Shown here piece by piece: positions 53,824 through 62,761 of a stretch of 64,000 nt of DNA. Both the position numbers and the translations under genes were made by a program. The stretch is from CAWIJK01 sp963836375 (GTDB lineage Bacteria > Actinomycetota > Acidimicrobiia > Acidimicrobiales > RAAP-2). The notes under the pieces were generated by a model that was not told the origin of the DNA, ran no database searches, and saw nothing but the letters and a program-made list of their open reading frames with translations. Within the stretch, counting starts at the first letter, position 1. Every line of letters begins with the position of its first letter. Location: contig CAWIJK010000002.1 of the NCBI GenBank assembly GCA_963836375.1, positions 744,001 through 808,000 of the forward strand, read 5' to 3'.

Positions 53824-53860
53824 CAGCCCCGTCCCTCCCCGTGGCGGTCGGCCGGGGGCG

Positions 53861-54883
53861 TCACGATCGGCCCCCCACGATCCCCGCCAGGTCGATGAGC
53901 CGGTTCGAGTAGCCCCATTCATTGTCGTACCAGCCTTGCACCTTCACCAGGCTGGTCGTGTCGTCGAGGGGTTGGACCATGGTGAGCCCCGAGTCGAACG
54001 TGCACGACGCCGGGCTGCCCACGATGTCCGACGAGACGAGCGGCTCGTCGGAGTACACCAGGATGCCCCGGAGCGCCGGGGTGGCGGCGGCGGCGGCGAA
54101 TGCGGCGTTGACCTCGGCCACCGAGGGCGTGGCGCGTACGACAGCCGTGAAGTCGGTGATCGATCCCACCGGGATCGGGACCCGCAGGGCGGTCCCGTCG
54201 AGCCGGCCCTTCATCGACTCGAGCACCAGGCTGGTGGCCCGGGCGGCACCGGTGCTGGCCGGGACGATGTTGATGGCGGCGGCCCGGGCCCGACGGAGGT
54301 CCTTGTGCGGGAGGTCCAGGAGGTTCTGGTCGTTGGTGTAGGCGTGCACGGTGGTCATGAGCCCGCCCGAGATGCCGAAGGCGTCGTCGACCACTTTGAC
54401 CATCGGGACGAAGCAGTTCGTGGTGCACGAGGCATTGGAGATGATCACGTCGACGTCGGGGTCGAAGTCGCCGTCATTGACCCCGACGACGAAGGTGGCG
54501 TCGGCGTCCTTGGCCGGGGCCGAGATGATCACCCGGCGCGCTCCCCCCTTGAGGTGGGCCGCCGCGTCGGCCCGGGCCGTGAACCGGCCGGTCGACTCGA
54601 TCACCACCTCGACTCCGAGGTCTCCCCACGGGATGGCGGCGGGGTCCCGTTCGCTCAGCACTTGGATGCGGCGGCCCCCGACGACGAGGTCCTGGCCGTC
54701 GACCTCGACCGTCTCGGTCAGCCGGCCCTGGGTCGAGTCGTGGCGCAGCAGGTGGGCGTTCATCTCGGGCGAGGTGATGTCGTTGACCGCCACCACCTCG
54801 ATGTCGGCGCCCTGGGCCAGCTGGGCTCGGACGAAATTCCGACCGATCCTCCCGAATCCGTTGATGCCTACCCGAACCGTCAT
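53861..54883 (-). CDS. gap: Glyceraldehyde-3-phosphate dehydrogenase
   Basis: A 340-residue NAD-type GAPDH. The N-terminal Rossmann motif is INGFGRIGRN; the catalytic nucleophile Cys153 lies in SNASCTTNC with the partner His in TTVHAYTNDQ. The terminus WYDNEWGYSNRL is typical. It starts only 22 bp after yvcK; in most actinobacteria whiA lies in this gap. Confidence 0.97.
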   Translation of the reverse strand: MTVRVGINGFGRIGRNFVRAQLAQGADIEVVAVNDITSPEMNAHLLRHDSTQGRLTETVEVDGQDLVVGGRRIQVLSERDPAAIPWGDLGVEVVIESTGRFTARADAAAHLKGGARRVIISAPAKDADATFVVGVNDGDFDPDVDVIISNASCTTNCFVPMVKVVDDAFGISGGLMTTVHAYTNDQNLLDLPHKDLRRARAAAINIVPASTGAARATSLVLESMKGRLDGTALRVPIPVGSITDFTAVVRATPSVAEVNAAFAAAAATPALRGILVYSDEPLVSSDIVGSPASCTFDSGLTMVQPLDDTTSLVKVQGWYDNEWGYSNRLIDLAGIVGGRS

Positions 54884-54905
54884 CGCGTCCTTCCTCCCGC
54901 TGGCC

Positions 54906-55784
54906 TCATGCCAGCAGATGCCGCAGCGCTTCCGCCAGTCTTACAGGGTCGTGGACCAGGCCGTTCGGACCAGCCAGGGGGCGGTCGACCACCGGGCGGT
55001 CCACCGGGCCGAGGACCAGGGGCGATCGGCTGTCGACCAGCACCACGTCCACGTCGACCCCGTGCTGGCGCAGGGCCACCACGTGGGCGGCGACGTCATA
55101 ACCGGCCGTCTCAGGGATCTGGGGCCGCAGGTTGCAGACGTAGACCTTCTGGGCGGCCGTGGCCGACAGGGCCTCGGTGATGCCGCCAACGGCCACGGCG
55201 GCCAGGATGCTCGTGTAGAGCGACCCGGGCCCGATCACCACCTGGTCGGCGGCCTCGAGGGCGGCGACCGCCTCGGGCGGCGGGTTGGAGTCGCCCGGGA
55301 CCAAAGAGACCCGCCGGATCTGGCCGGCGGCGGCCACCGCCACCTGCCCCGCCACCTCGCCCCCGACGGCGTCGGCCTTGAGCACCACCGTCTCGGTGGT
55401 GGCCGGCAGGACCCGGCCCACCGCCCCGAGCAGCCGGGCCGCCTCGTCGACCCCGGCCACCAGGTCGCCGGTCGCCTCCACCAGGCCGGCCAGGATCAGG
55501 TTGCCCAGGGCGTGCCCGGCCAGCTCGCCGTCCACGAAGCGGTGCTCGAAGGCCCGGGCCAGCACCGAGGCGTCGTCGGACAGAGCGACCAGGCACTTGC
55601 GCATGTCACCGAGGGCCACCACGTCGAGCAGCTCGCGGAGACGGCCGCTCGAACCGCCGTCGTCGGCGACCGAGACGATGGCGGTGACCGCCGGGGTGAA
55701 CCGGCGCACCGCCCGCAGGGTGACCGCCGTGCCGTGGCCCCCGCCCACCGCCACCACCCGGCGCGCCGCGCCGGTCCCGCTCAC
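54906..55784 (-). CDS. yvcK: YvcK/GlmR family UDP-GlcNAc-binding protein
   Basis: A 292-residue protein of the YvcK (CofD-like) family, which binds UDP-GlcNAc and influences cell-wall precursor flux and gluconeogenic growth. The N-terminal motif is VVAVGGGHGTAVTLRAVRR, followed by VADDGGSSGRLRELL, VALGDMRKCLVAL and HALGNLILAGL. GTG at 55782-55784 overlaps the rapZ stop. It forms the conserved uvrC-rapZ-yvcK cluster. Confidence 0.93.
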   Translation of the reverse strand: MSGTGAARRVVAVGGGHGTAVTLRAVRRFTPAVTAIVSVADDGGSSGRLRELLDVVALGDMRKCLVALSDDASVLARAFEHRFVDGELAGHALGNLILAGLVEATGDLVAGVDEAARLLGAVGRVLPATTETVVLKADAVGGEVAGQVAVAAAGQIRRVSLVPGDSNPPPEAVAALEAADQVVIGPGSLYTSILAAVAVGGITEALSATAAQKVYVCNLRPQIPETAGYDVAAHVVALRQHGVDVDVVLVDSRSPLVLGPVDRPVVDRPLAGPNGLVHDPVRLAEALRHLLA

Positions 55785-56638
55785 CGGTCGACATCCCGGT
55801 GGAAGACCGAGGTCGAGACGCCGTGGGAGGCCAGCCGCTCGGCCAGCGCCTCGGCCAGGACCACCGACCGGTGGCGACCTCCGGTGCAGCCCATGGCCAC
55901 CGTCAGGTAGGACTTCCCCTCCCGCACGAAGGCCGGCACCAGCATCGTGAGTAGGTCGTCCACCCGGCGCAAGAAGTCCACCGTCTCGGGTTGGCCGAGG
56001 ACGTAGTCGCGGACCGGGCCGTCGAGGCCGCTCAGCGGTCGCAGACCCTCCACCCAGTAGGGGTTTGGGAGGAAGCGGCAGTCGAAGAGGAGGTCGACGT
56101 CGAGGGGCACCCCGTGCTTGTAGCCGAACGACAGGATCGAGGTCTGCATGTGGCCCTCGGCGGCGGCGGCGTCGCCGAAGATCTCGAGCACCCGCTGGCG
56201 CAGCTGGTTCGTGTTGAGCTCCCCGGTGTCGAGCACCACGTCGGCCCGGGAGCGCAGGGGTTCGAGGAGCCGGCGCTCGTCGGCGATCGACTCCTCCACC
56301 CCCCGGGCGGCCAGGGGGTGACGGCGGCGGGTCCCCTCGAAGCGCCGCACCAGCACGTCGTCGGGGGCGTCGAGGAACAGGACCCGCACCCGGTGCCGGG
56401 CCCGCTCGAGGACATCCAAGAAGGGCGACACGTCCTCGAAGTGCTCCCCCCCGCCGCGCCCGACGACCAGGGCGACCCGCTCGGCCTCGGACCCGGGCCG
56501 TCCGACCAGGTCGGCCACCTTGGTGATGAGGGACGGGGGCAGGTTGTCGATCACGAACCAGCCCAGGTCCTCCAGGGTGCCCGCCGCGGTGGAGCGGCCG
56601 GCACCCGACATGCCGGTCACGACCAGGAATTCGCTCAT
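55781..56638 (-). CDS. rapZ: RNase adapter / nucleotide-binding protein RapZ
   Basis: A 285-residue P-loop protein. Walker A is GMSGAGRST (residues 9-17). The C-terminal domain has SFGYKHGVPLDVDLLFDCRFLPNPYW and the metabolite-binding segment GCTGGRHRSV. In E. coli the protein guides RNase E to GlmZ; in Gram-positives the role is linked to GlcN6P or nucleotide signalling. ATG at 56636-56638 overlaps the uvrC stop (ATGA). Confidence 0.95.
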   Translation of the reverse strand: MSEFLVVTGMSGAGRSTAAGTLEDLGWFVIDNLPPSLITKVADLVGRPGSEAERVALVVGRGGGEHFEDVSPFLDVLERARHRVRVLFLDAPDDVLVRRFEGTRRRHPLAARGVEESIADERRLLEPLRSRADVVLDTGELNTNQLRQRVLEIFGDAAAAEGHMQTSILSFGYKHGVPLDVDLLFDCRFLPNPYWVEGLRPLSGLDGPVRDYVLGQPETVDFLRRVDDLLTMLVPAFVREGKSYLTVAMGCTGGRHRSVVLAEALAERLASHGVSTSVFHRDVDR

Positions 56639-58623
56639 GCCCCCCCATTGTCGCCCACCGCGGGGCCCGGCGCGCCCGGGGGCCGGGCCGGGGCGGCTGG
56701 CCCGCCCGCCGCCCCGTGGAGGGCGGCGAACACCGACTCGGCCACCGCGTCGGGCAGCCAGGTGAGCGACCGCAGGTCCTCGAGCGAGGCCGCCCGCAGG
56801 GCCCGCACCCCTCCCATCTCTTTGAGGAGGCGGCGCCGCCGGGTCGGCCCGAGCCCCCGGGTCCCGTCGAGGACGCTGGCCGTCATCCGGGTCCCCCGCC
56901 GCTCCCGGTGGAAGGTGATGGCGAAGCGGTGGGCCTCGTCGCGGACCCGCTGGAGCAGGTAGAGCGCCTCGGAGCCCCGGGGGATCCGGACGGGCTCGGT
57001 CCGGCCGGGTCGGTAGACCTCTTCGAACTGCTTGGCCAGGGCGGCCAGCTCGACCTGGTCACCCAGGCCGAGGGACTCGACCACCCGCTCCCCCACGTGC
57101 AACTGCCCCCGCCCGCCGTCGAGCAGGAGGAGCTGGGGTTGGTAGGCGAAGCGGCGGGGGGCGGCGCGCACCCCGATCGCCCCGGCGCCGTCGCCCTCCT
57201 GTGCGGTGGCGACGGCGCCGACCGAGTCGCCCGGGTTGGGGCGTTCGGCCACCAGGGCGCTCAGGCGCCGGGTCAGCACCTCCTCCATGGCCGCGTAGTC
57301 GTCGTTGCCCGAGACCGTGCGGACCTTGAAGCGGCGGTAGTCGGACTTCTTGGCCACCGCGTCTTCGAAGACCACCATCGACCCGACGTAGTCGGTGCCC
57401 TGGAGGTGGCTCATGTCGTAGCACTCGATGCGCAACGGAGCCCGGCGCAGTCCGAGCGCCGACTGCAGCTCGGTCAGGGCCCTCGAGCGGCTGTTGTGGT
57501 CCGAGGCCCGGCGCAGCCGGTGCCGGGCCAGGTCCTCCGAGGCGTTGCGGGTGACCGTCTCTTGGAGGCTGCGCTTGGCACCACGCCGGGGCACCGCCAG
57601 CTCGACCGGCCCCTGGCGGAGCCGACCCAGCCACTCAGTCAGGATCCCGGGCTCCTCGGGAACCTCTGGGACGAGGATCCGCCGGGGGACCTCGGCCGCC
57701 GAGGCGCCGTAGAGCTGCTCGACCACCCGGGCGATGAACTGGGGACCGGTCAGGTCCTCGACCTTGTCGGCCACGAAGCCGCCCCGGCCGACCACCCGGC
57801 CCCGGCGGACATGGAACACCCCGACGGCCGCCTCGAGCTCGTCCTCGGCGATGCCCAGGACGTCGAAGTCCTCCGGACGCTCCGAAACCATCTGTTGGGT
57901 CTCGGCCGCCTTGCGCACGGCGGTGAGCCGGTCGCGCAGGCGAGCCGCCCGCTCGTACTCCAACGACGCGGCCGCCTCGGCCATCTGGGTCTCGAGGCCG
58001 GCCACCACCGGTGCCGTCTCGCCCGAGAGGAAGCGCATGAGGTCCTCGACCATCCCGGCGTAGCGGTCGGGCTCGACCGCGCCGACGCAGGGCCCCGAGC
58101 ACCGTTCGATGTCGTAGAGCAGGCAGGGGCGTCCCAGGCGTTCGTGCCGGGTGAACTTGGTGTCCGAGCAGGTTCGGACGGGGAAGCTCCGCAGCAGCAG
58201 GTCCAGCGTCTCGCGCAGGGCGCCCACGTGGCCGTAGGGCCCGAAGTAGCGCACGCCCTTGCGCTTGCGCCCGCGGACGACAGCCGGGCGGGGCCAGCGC
58301 TCGCCCACCGTCACGGCCAGCCACGGGTAGCTCTTGTCGTCCTTCAGGCGGACGTTGAAGCGCGGCTGGTGGGTCTGGATCAGGGCGTACTCGAGCATCA
58401 GGGCCTCGACCTCGGTCGCCACCACGACCCACTCGACCCGTTCGGCCAGGGCGACCATCTGGGCCGTCCGGGCCGGCAGGGCGCCCGGGTCCTGCCAGTA
58501 GCTGGGCAGCCGGTGGCGCAACGACTTGGCCTTGCCCACGTAGAGGACCCGGCCCTCCCCGTCGTAGAACTGGTACGAGCCGGGGGCGTCGGGGATCGAG
58601 CTGGTGGGCGGACGAACCTCCAT
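56635..58623 (-). CDS. uvrC: Excinuclease ABC subunit C
   Basis: A 662-residue nucleotide-excision repair nuclease. The N-terminal GIY-YIG domain (PGSYQFYDGEGRVLYVGKAKSL) makes the 3' incision. A UvrB-binding UVR motif lies near residues 205-240, then an RNase H-like domain (IECYDMSHLQGTDYVGSMVVFEDAVA) makes the 5' incision, and the C-terminus has a helix-hairpin-helix pair. A short insert at about 480-510 (VAERPNPGDSVGAVATAQEG) is not typical. ATG at 58621-58623 gives the standard start near the GIY-YIG domain. Confidence 0.96.
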   Translation of the reverse strand: MEVRPPTSSIPDAPGSYQFYDGEGRVLYVGKAKSLRHRLPSYWQDPGALPARTAQMVALAERVEWVVVATEVEALMLEYALIQTHQPRFNVRLKDDKSYPWLAVTVGERWPRPAVVRGRKRKGVRYFGPYGHVGALRETLDLLLRSFPVRTCSDTKFTRHERLGRPCLLYDIERCSGPCVGAVEPDRYAGMVEDLMRFLSGETAPVVAGLETQMAEAAASLEYERAARLRDRLTAVRKAAETQQMVSERPEDFDVLGIAEDELEAAVGVFHVRRGRVVGRGGFVADKVEDLTGPQFIARVVEQLYGASAAEVPRRILVPEVPEEPGILTEWLGRLRQGPVELAVPRRGAKRSLQETVTRNASEDLARHRLRRASDHNSRSRALTELQSALGLRRAPLRIECYDMSHLQGTDYVGSMVVFEDAVAKKSDYRRFKVRTVSGNDDYAAMEEVLTRRLSALVAERPNPGDSVGAVATAQEGDGAGAIGVRAAPRRFAYQPQLLLLDGGRGQLHVGERVVESLGLGDQVELAALAKQFEEVYRPGRTEPVRIPRGSEALYLLQRVRDEAHRFAITFHRERRGTRMTASVLDGTRGLGPTRRRRLLKEMGGVRALRAASLEDLRSLTWLPDAVAESVFAALHGAAGGPAAPARPPGAPGPAVGDNGGA

Positions 58624-58704
58624 GACCCTCCACTCTCGCGCCCCGGGGCCGATCCCCAGACGCCCGTGTCGGCCCCGGTGGCGCCGCGGCCGGACCGCGG
58701 CCCC

Positions 58705-58826
58705 TACACTGGGAGGGCCGGCCTGGTATCCCGGCGACACACCGGCTCCGAGGCCGACAACCCCGCGGATGGGCGACCAGGCTGTCCCCGCCGGCCACAT
58801 CGGAGCTCCCCACAGGGGGTAACGAC
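58705..58826 (+). promoter_or_regulatory. Structured leader of nadA, possible regulatory RNA
   Basis: After a -10-like TACACT (58705-58710) the 110-nt leader holds several long-range pairings. GCCTGGT (58721-58727) pairs with ACCAGGC (58776-58782), and GGCCGG (58716-58721) pairs with CCGGCC (58791-58796). GCTCCGA (58745-58751) can pair with TCGGAGC (58800-58806). CCCC (58808-58811) faces GGGGG (58815-58819), which is the ribosome-binding site of nadA. This suits a translational switch. I do not recognise a named riboswitch class. Confidence 0.35.
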
Positions 58827-59942
58827 ATGATCCGGCTCCAGCGTGCGCTCCCCGAGCGCTACACCACCGCCACACCCGACCAGCTCGACGACTGGATCGG
58901 GGCGGCCAAGGCCCGATTGGGCGAGCGGGTGATGATCCTCGGCCATCACTATCAGCGCGACGAGGTCATGCGCTGGGCCGATGCCCGGGGGGACTCGTTC
59001 GGCCTGTCGCGGATCGCCGCCGACCGCCGGGACGCCGAGTTCGTCGTCTTCTGCGGCGTCCATTTCATGGCCGAGTCGGCCGACGTCCTCACCGGTGACC
59101 ACCAGGCGGTGCTGCTGCCCGACCTCAACGCCGGGTGCTCGATGGCCGATATGGCCGACATCGACGCGGTGGAAGAGGCCTGGGAGGACCTGGGCCGCGT
59201 CACCGACGTCGAACGGATCGTGCCGGTCACCTACATGAACTCCTCGGCGGCGCTCAAGGCGTTCGTCGGTCGCCACGGGGGTTCGGTGTGCACGTCGTCG
59301 AACGCACGGGCGGTGCTCGAGTGGGCGCTCGGGCCCGGCGACCGGGGCGAGGCCCGGGGCGACAAGGTGCTGTTCTTCCCCGACCAGCACCTGGGCCGCA
59401 ACACCGGGTACCAGCTCGGCTTCGGGGCCGGTGACATGGCGCTGTGGAACCCGCGGGCCGAGTTCGGGGGCCTCGAGGAGTCCGACGTCAAGACGGCCCG
59501 GCTCCTCTTGTGGAAGGGCCACTGCTCGGTCCACCAGCGCTTCCGGCCCGAGCACGTGGCGGCCTTCCGTGACGAGCACCCCGAGGGGATCGTCCTGGTG
59601 CACCCCGAGTGCGCCCACGAGGTCGTCGAGCTGGCCGACCAGGTGGGATCGACCGACTTCGTCATCCGGGCCGTGGCCGCCGCCCCACCCGGCGCCGTGG
59701 TGGGGGTGGCCACCGAGATCCACCTGGTGAAGCGCCTGGACGACGAGTCACCGGACAAGACCGTCGTCTGCCTCGACCCCTTGGTGTGCCCCTGCTCCAC
59801 CATGTCGCGCATCGACCCCGAGCACCTGGCCTGGGTGCTCGAGGGCCTGGTGGACGGCGAGGTCCGCAACCGCATCACCGTCGACCCCGAGACGTCGCGC
59901 TGGGCCCTGGTGGCCCTCGAGCGCATGCTGGCCACCGTCTGA
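58827..59942 (+). CDS. nadA: Quinolinate synthase
   Basis: A 371-residue 4Fe-4S enzyme that condenses iminoaspartate with dihydroxyacetone phosphate to quinolinate for NAD synthesis. The substrate motif GHHYQRDEV is near residue 40. Cluster ligands are the cysteines in NAGCSMAD, HPECAHE and CPCSTM. It is of the longer NadA type. ATG 58827 has GGGGG seven bases upstream. nadB and nadC do not follow, so the pathway is split. Confidence 0.95.
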   Translation: MIRLQRALPERYTTATPDQLDDWIGAAKARLGERVMILGHHYQRDEVMRWADARGDSFGLSRIAADRRDAEFVVFCGVHFMAESADVLTGDHQAVLLPDLNAGCSMADMADIDAVEEAWEDLGRVTDVERIVPVTYMNSSAALKAFVGRHGGSVCTSSNARAVLEWALGPGDRGEARGDKVLFFPDQHLGRNTGYQLGFGAGDMALWNPRAEFGGLEESDVKTARLLLWKGHCSVHQRFRPEHVAAFRDEHPEGIVLVHPECAHEVVELADQVGSTDFVIRAVAAAPPGAVVGVATEIHLVKRLDDESPDKTVVCLDPLVCPCSTMSRIDPEHLAWVLEGLVDGEVRNRITVDPETSRWALVALERMLATV

Positions 59943-59958
59943 GGGGGGCGGCGCTCGC

Positions 59959-60789
59959 TCAGGACCGCCGGAGCAGCCGCCGGGCGGTGCCCCCGAGGTA
60001 GGCGGCCATCGACTGGTCGTCGAGGGGGAGCGCCCGGGCGGCGGCGACGGCACGGTCCATGGCCAAGAACGGGTGGTCCGAGGCGAAGAGCACCCGGCCC
60101 CGGCCCCGCGAGGAGCCCATGAAGGCGACCAGGGCCGGGTCCATGTAGCGGGCCAGATAGGCCGAGTTCGACAGGTACAGGTCGGGCCACTTGAGCATGT
60201 AGGTGATGAGGAGGGGCTCGTAGGGGTGGCCCATGTGGGCCCCGATGACCACCAGGCCCGGGAAGTCGATCAAGACGTCCTCGAGGAGCCCGGGGTGCTG
60301 GCAGTCCGAGCGCACCCGGGGCCCGGGCACCCCCAGGTTGATCGAGACCGGGAGCCCGAATTCACAGCAGGCGGCGTAGAGGGGGTAGTAGAGGCGGTGG
60401 TTGAGCGGGTACTGGTGGACCAGCGGGGTCACCCGCACCAGGGCCAGGAGGGGGTGGGCGGCCAGGTCCCGCAGTCGGGCCACCTGGTCGACCGGCGAGT
60501 CGGGATCGTCGGCCACGGCGGCCACCAAGAACCGTCCCCCGAAGCCCTCGGCCCCCTCCAGCAGCCCGACGGTGGCCCCGGCCGACAGGCCGCCGGCCAC
60601 CACCCCGGTGTCGACGCCGCAGCGGTCCATGGTGGCCACGATCGCCGCGAGGGGCGTGCCCCCGCTCAGGTCGGTGCCGAAGAGCTCGGGGATCGCCTCG
60701 TTGGCGGCCTGGGAGGTGAAGGCCCGGGCAGCCCGCCCCGAGAGGGCGTTGACCCACAGGTCGACGGGGCCGCCGGCGGGACCGCTCAC
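59959..60789 (-). CDS. Amidohydrolase-family (Amidohydro_2) protein
   Basis: A 276-residue TIM-barrel metal hydrolase or decarboxylase of the ACMSD-like Amidohydro_2 family. The conserved core is LVVIGAHMGHPYEPLLITYMLKWPDLYLSNSAY, followed by RVLFASDHPFLAMDRA with the metal-binding Asp. The N-terminal HxH motif of the family is not obvious (DLWVNALSG), so catalysis may be altered. GTG at 60787-60789 overlaps the SRPBCC gene stop. Confidence 0.82.
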   Translation of the reverse strand: MSGPAGGPVDLWVNALSGRAARAFTSQAANEAIPELFGTDLSGGTPLAAIVATMDRCGVDTGVVAGGLSAGATVGLLEGAEGFGGRFLVAAVADDPDSPVDQVARLRDLAAHPLLALVRVTPLVHQYPLNHRLYYPLYAACCEFGLPVSINLGVPGPRVRSDCQHPGLLEDVLIDFPGLVVIGAHMGHPYEPLLITYMLKWPDLYLSNSAYLARYMDPALVAFMGSSRGRGRVLFASDHPFLAMDRAVAAARALPLDDQSMAAYLGGTARRLLRRS

Positions 60790-61274
60790 GGCCGGGGCCG
60801 CCCCGCCCGCGTCCGGGCCAGACCGTCGTTGAGCGCGGTGGTGATCAGCCGGTCGTTGTCCTTGGAGATGAAGTGGTGGACCCGCCGTTCCAACAGGACC
60901 CGAAGGACCGGGTTGAAGGCGTGGTAGGCCTCGGTGAAATGGAGGCGGGTCCGACCCCCGGCCAGGGCCTCGAGGCGGGTCCGCCCCTCGGCTCTCGACC
61001 ACAACGGCTTGCCGATGGCGTCGTAGCGCCACGACTCGACCGGCCTGACCTCGGTGAGCCACTCCCAGCTGTGGCCGACCCCGCCGCTCAGCAGGTACCG
61101 GGGCACGGCGAAGGTGCAGTGGCGGATCAGCCCCTCCCCCACCTCGTCGCCGGGGTGGAGGATCTCGATGGAGACACCGTGGCCCCCCTTGGGTCGCCGT
61201 CCGCGGTACCAGAAGAGCTTCCAGACCTCCTCGGGGGTCCCCTCCACCTCCACCGCGTAGTGATGCTCGTGCAA
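60786..61274 (-). CDS. SRPBCC (polyketide cyclase/START-like) protein
   Basis: A 162-residue START-like hydrophobic-ligand-binding protein. The pattern YAVEVEGTPEEVWKLFWYRG at the start, a central antiparallel sheet (GRTRLEALAGGRTRLHFTEAYHAF) and a long C-terminal helix (LERRVHHFISKDNDRLITTAL) define the fold. The start is uncertain: TTG 61272-61274 is the longest option with a GAGGG just before it. It is coupled to the amidohydrolase gene, so the two may act on the same aromatic or lipid substrate. Confidence 0.78.
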   Translation of the reverse strand: MHEHHYAVEVEGTPEEVWKLFWYRGRRPKGGHGVSIEILHPGDEVGEGLIRHCTFAVPRYLLSGGVGHSWEWLTEVRPVESWRYDAIGKPLWSRAEGRTRLEALAGGRTRLHFTEAYHAFNPVLRVLLERRVHHFISKDNDRLITTALNDGLARTRAGRPRP

Positions 61275-61366
61275 CCCTCAGCCCTCCAGGCGGTTCCGCC
61301 GGCTCGGGGCCGGCGACCGCCGACCAGAGCGATGTGCCGGCGGCCGCCCATGAATCCCGGCCCGGC

Positions 61367-61960
61367 TCACCACGGTTTGCCGTAGCGGTCCCGGTGGGCC
61401 TTGTCGGCCACCGGCGCCCGCCTGGGGGGTCCGAGGCTCCGAGCCGGCCACCCCAGGGGCACCACGGCCATCGGCACCACTTCGGGGGGCAGGTTGAGCA
61501 GGGCGGCCAGCCCGTCGCCGGCCACCAGGGGGAGGGTGGTCATGGCCGACCCCAGGCCCAGGGCACCGGCGGCCAGGAGGAGGTTCTGGACGGCCGGGAA
61601 GATCGACGCGGCCATGGCGGCGGTGTGCCCGAGGCGGGTGTCGGCGCACACCACGACCAGGACCGGGGCCCCGGCCACCCCGCCCCGGGCCCCCCGGTCG
61701 ACGTCGTCCAGCAGCGCGGGTGGGAGCCGCCCCTCGGCATGGGCCCGTCCGCCCCCCTCCCAGGCCGACAGGGCCAGTTCACCCACCGCCGCCCGCCGCC
61801 GGGCCTCGGTGACCACCACGAAGGCCCAGGGCTGGCCGTTCTCGGCACTCGGGGCGTGGGTGGCCGCCTCGAGCACCCGCTCGACCAAGCTGTCCTCGAC
61901 CGGATCCGGCCGGTAGCTGCGACAGGCCCGCTGGGCCTGGACCACCTCGAAGAAGTCCAC
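61367..61960 (-). CDS. Nitroreductase-family FMN protein
   Basis: A 197-residue nitroreductase-fold protein. It begins VDFFEVVQAQRACRSYRPDPV (FMN phosphate-binding Arg) and has APSAENGQPWAFVVV and ALGLGSAM, the usual FMN contacts. The reaction may be reduction of a nitro group, quinone or F420-related compound; it cannot be settled. GTG at 61958-61960 is just after the kinase gene stop, so the two are probably co-transcribed. Confidence 0.87.
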   Translation of the reverse strand: MDFFEVVQAQRACRSYRPDPVEDSLVERVLEAATHAPSAENGQPWAFVVVTEARRRAAVGELALSAWEGGGRAHAEGRLPPALLDDVDRGARGGVAGAPVLVVVCADTRLGHTAAMAASIFPAVQNLLLAAGALGLGSAMTTLPLVAGDGLAALLNLPPEVVPMAVVPLGWPARSLGPPRRAPVADKAHRDRYGKPW

Positions 61961-61968
61961 GTCTCGAC

Positions 61969-62673
61969 CTAGTCCCGCCGGACGGCGATGCCCGACTCGA
62001 CCTCGCTCAGCCGGCGCATCCCGGCCCGCTCCGATGCCGAGAGGTGAGCGTCCGTGCACTTCCACTCGACCGCCCCGGGCAGGGCGACGGCGGCGGCCCG
62101 ACGATCGACACCGCCGAGGAACCTCGTCAGCAGCCGGCCCCGCACCGAGCGGGCGGCCAGGGTGATCAGGCGCCCCGCGTCGACCTCGCCCGCGTGCAGC
62201 AGGGCCCAGGTGAGCGCCACGTCGGTCGACGGGTCCCCGGCCGAGGCGTTGGCCCAGTCGATCACCACCGGTCCGGCCGGCCCCAGCAAGACGTTGAGCG
62301 GGTGCAGGTCCAGGTGCACCATTCGGTCGCCCCGGCCCACGGGGGCGGCGGGGAGCCACTGCGGGGCGGCGAGCCGGTGGAGCCGCTGGTGCAGCTCGGC
62401 CAGCACCCGGCCCATCCGCCCGGCCGCCCAGGGTCTGCGTAGGAGCGCCTCGACCATCGAGGGCCCGTCGATCCGTTCCATGACCAGGGCGGTCCCGTCG
62501 TCGCTCACCTCATCGACCGCGGGCACCGGGTAGCCGAGGGACCGTGCGTAGGTCATCGCCCTGGCCTCGCGGGCCATCGACCGACCGCTGCGGGCTCGCC
62601 GCAGCACCCGCCCGGGGCCGTACTCGAAGATGTCGGCGTCGCGACCCGACGCCAGCAGTGGGCCCGGGTTCAC
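61969..62673 (-). CDS. Aminoglycoside phosphotransferase-like kinase
   Basis: A 234-residue protein kinase-like fold. The catalytic loop MVHLDLHPLNVLL (Asp and Asn) and the metal-binding VIDWANA motif are intact. The N-lobe has the ALVMERIDGPSM hinge. Such APH relatives phosphorylate small molecules; there is no basis here to call it a resistance gene. GTG at 62671-62673 is the likely start. Confidence 0.85.
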   Translation of the reverse strand: MNPGPLLASGRDADIFEYGPGRVLRRARSGRSMAREARAMTYARSLGYPVPAVDEVSDDGTALVMERIDGPSMVEALLRRPWAAGRMGRVLAELHQRLHRLAAPQWLPAAPVGRGDRMVHLDLHPLNVLLGPAGPVVIDWANASAGDPSTDVALTWALLHAGEVDAGRLITLAARSVRGRLLTRFLGGVDRRAAAVALPGAVEWKCTDAHLSASERAGMRRLSEVESGIAVRRD

Positions 62674-62761
62674 GGCCCGGCCTCCGGTCGTGAGGGGGTG
62701 GCGGGCCCTTGCACCGGGCCAGCTTCGCACGCCCCGAGGTCGAGGGTCGCGCCGGCGCCGC

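Noticed and set aside
58711..58826. Known NAD-I, TPP or cobalamin riboswitch
   Set aside because: The conserved core sequences of these classes, as far as I recall them, are absent.
61969..62671. Aminoglycoside resistance gene
   Set aside because: The fold is shared by many small-molecule kinases and the context gives no hint of resistance.
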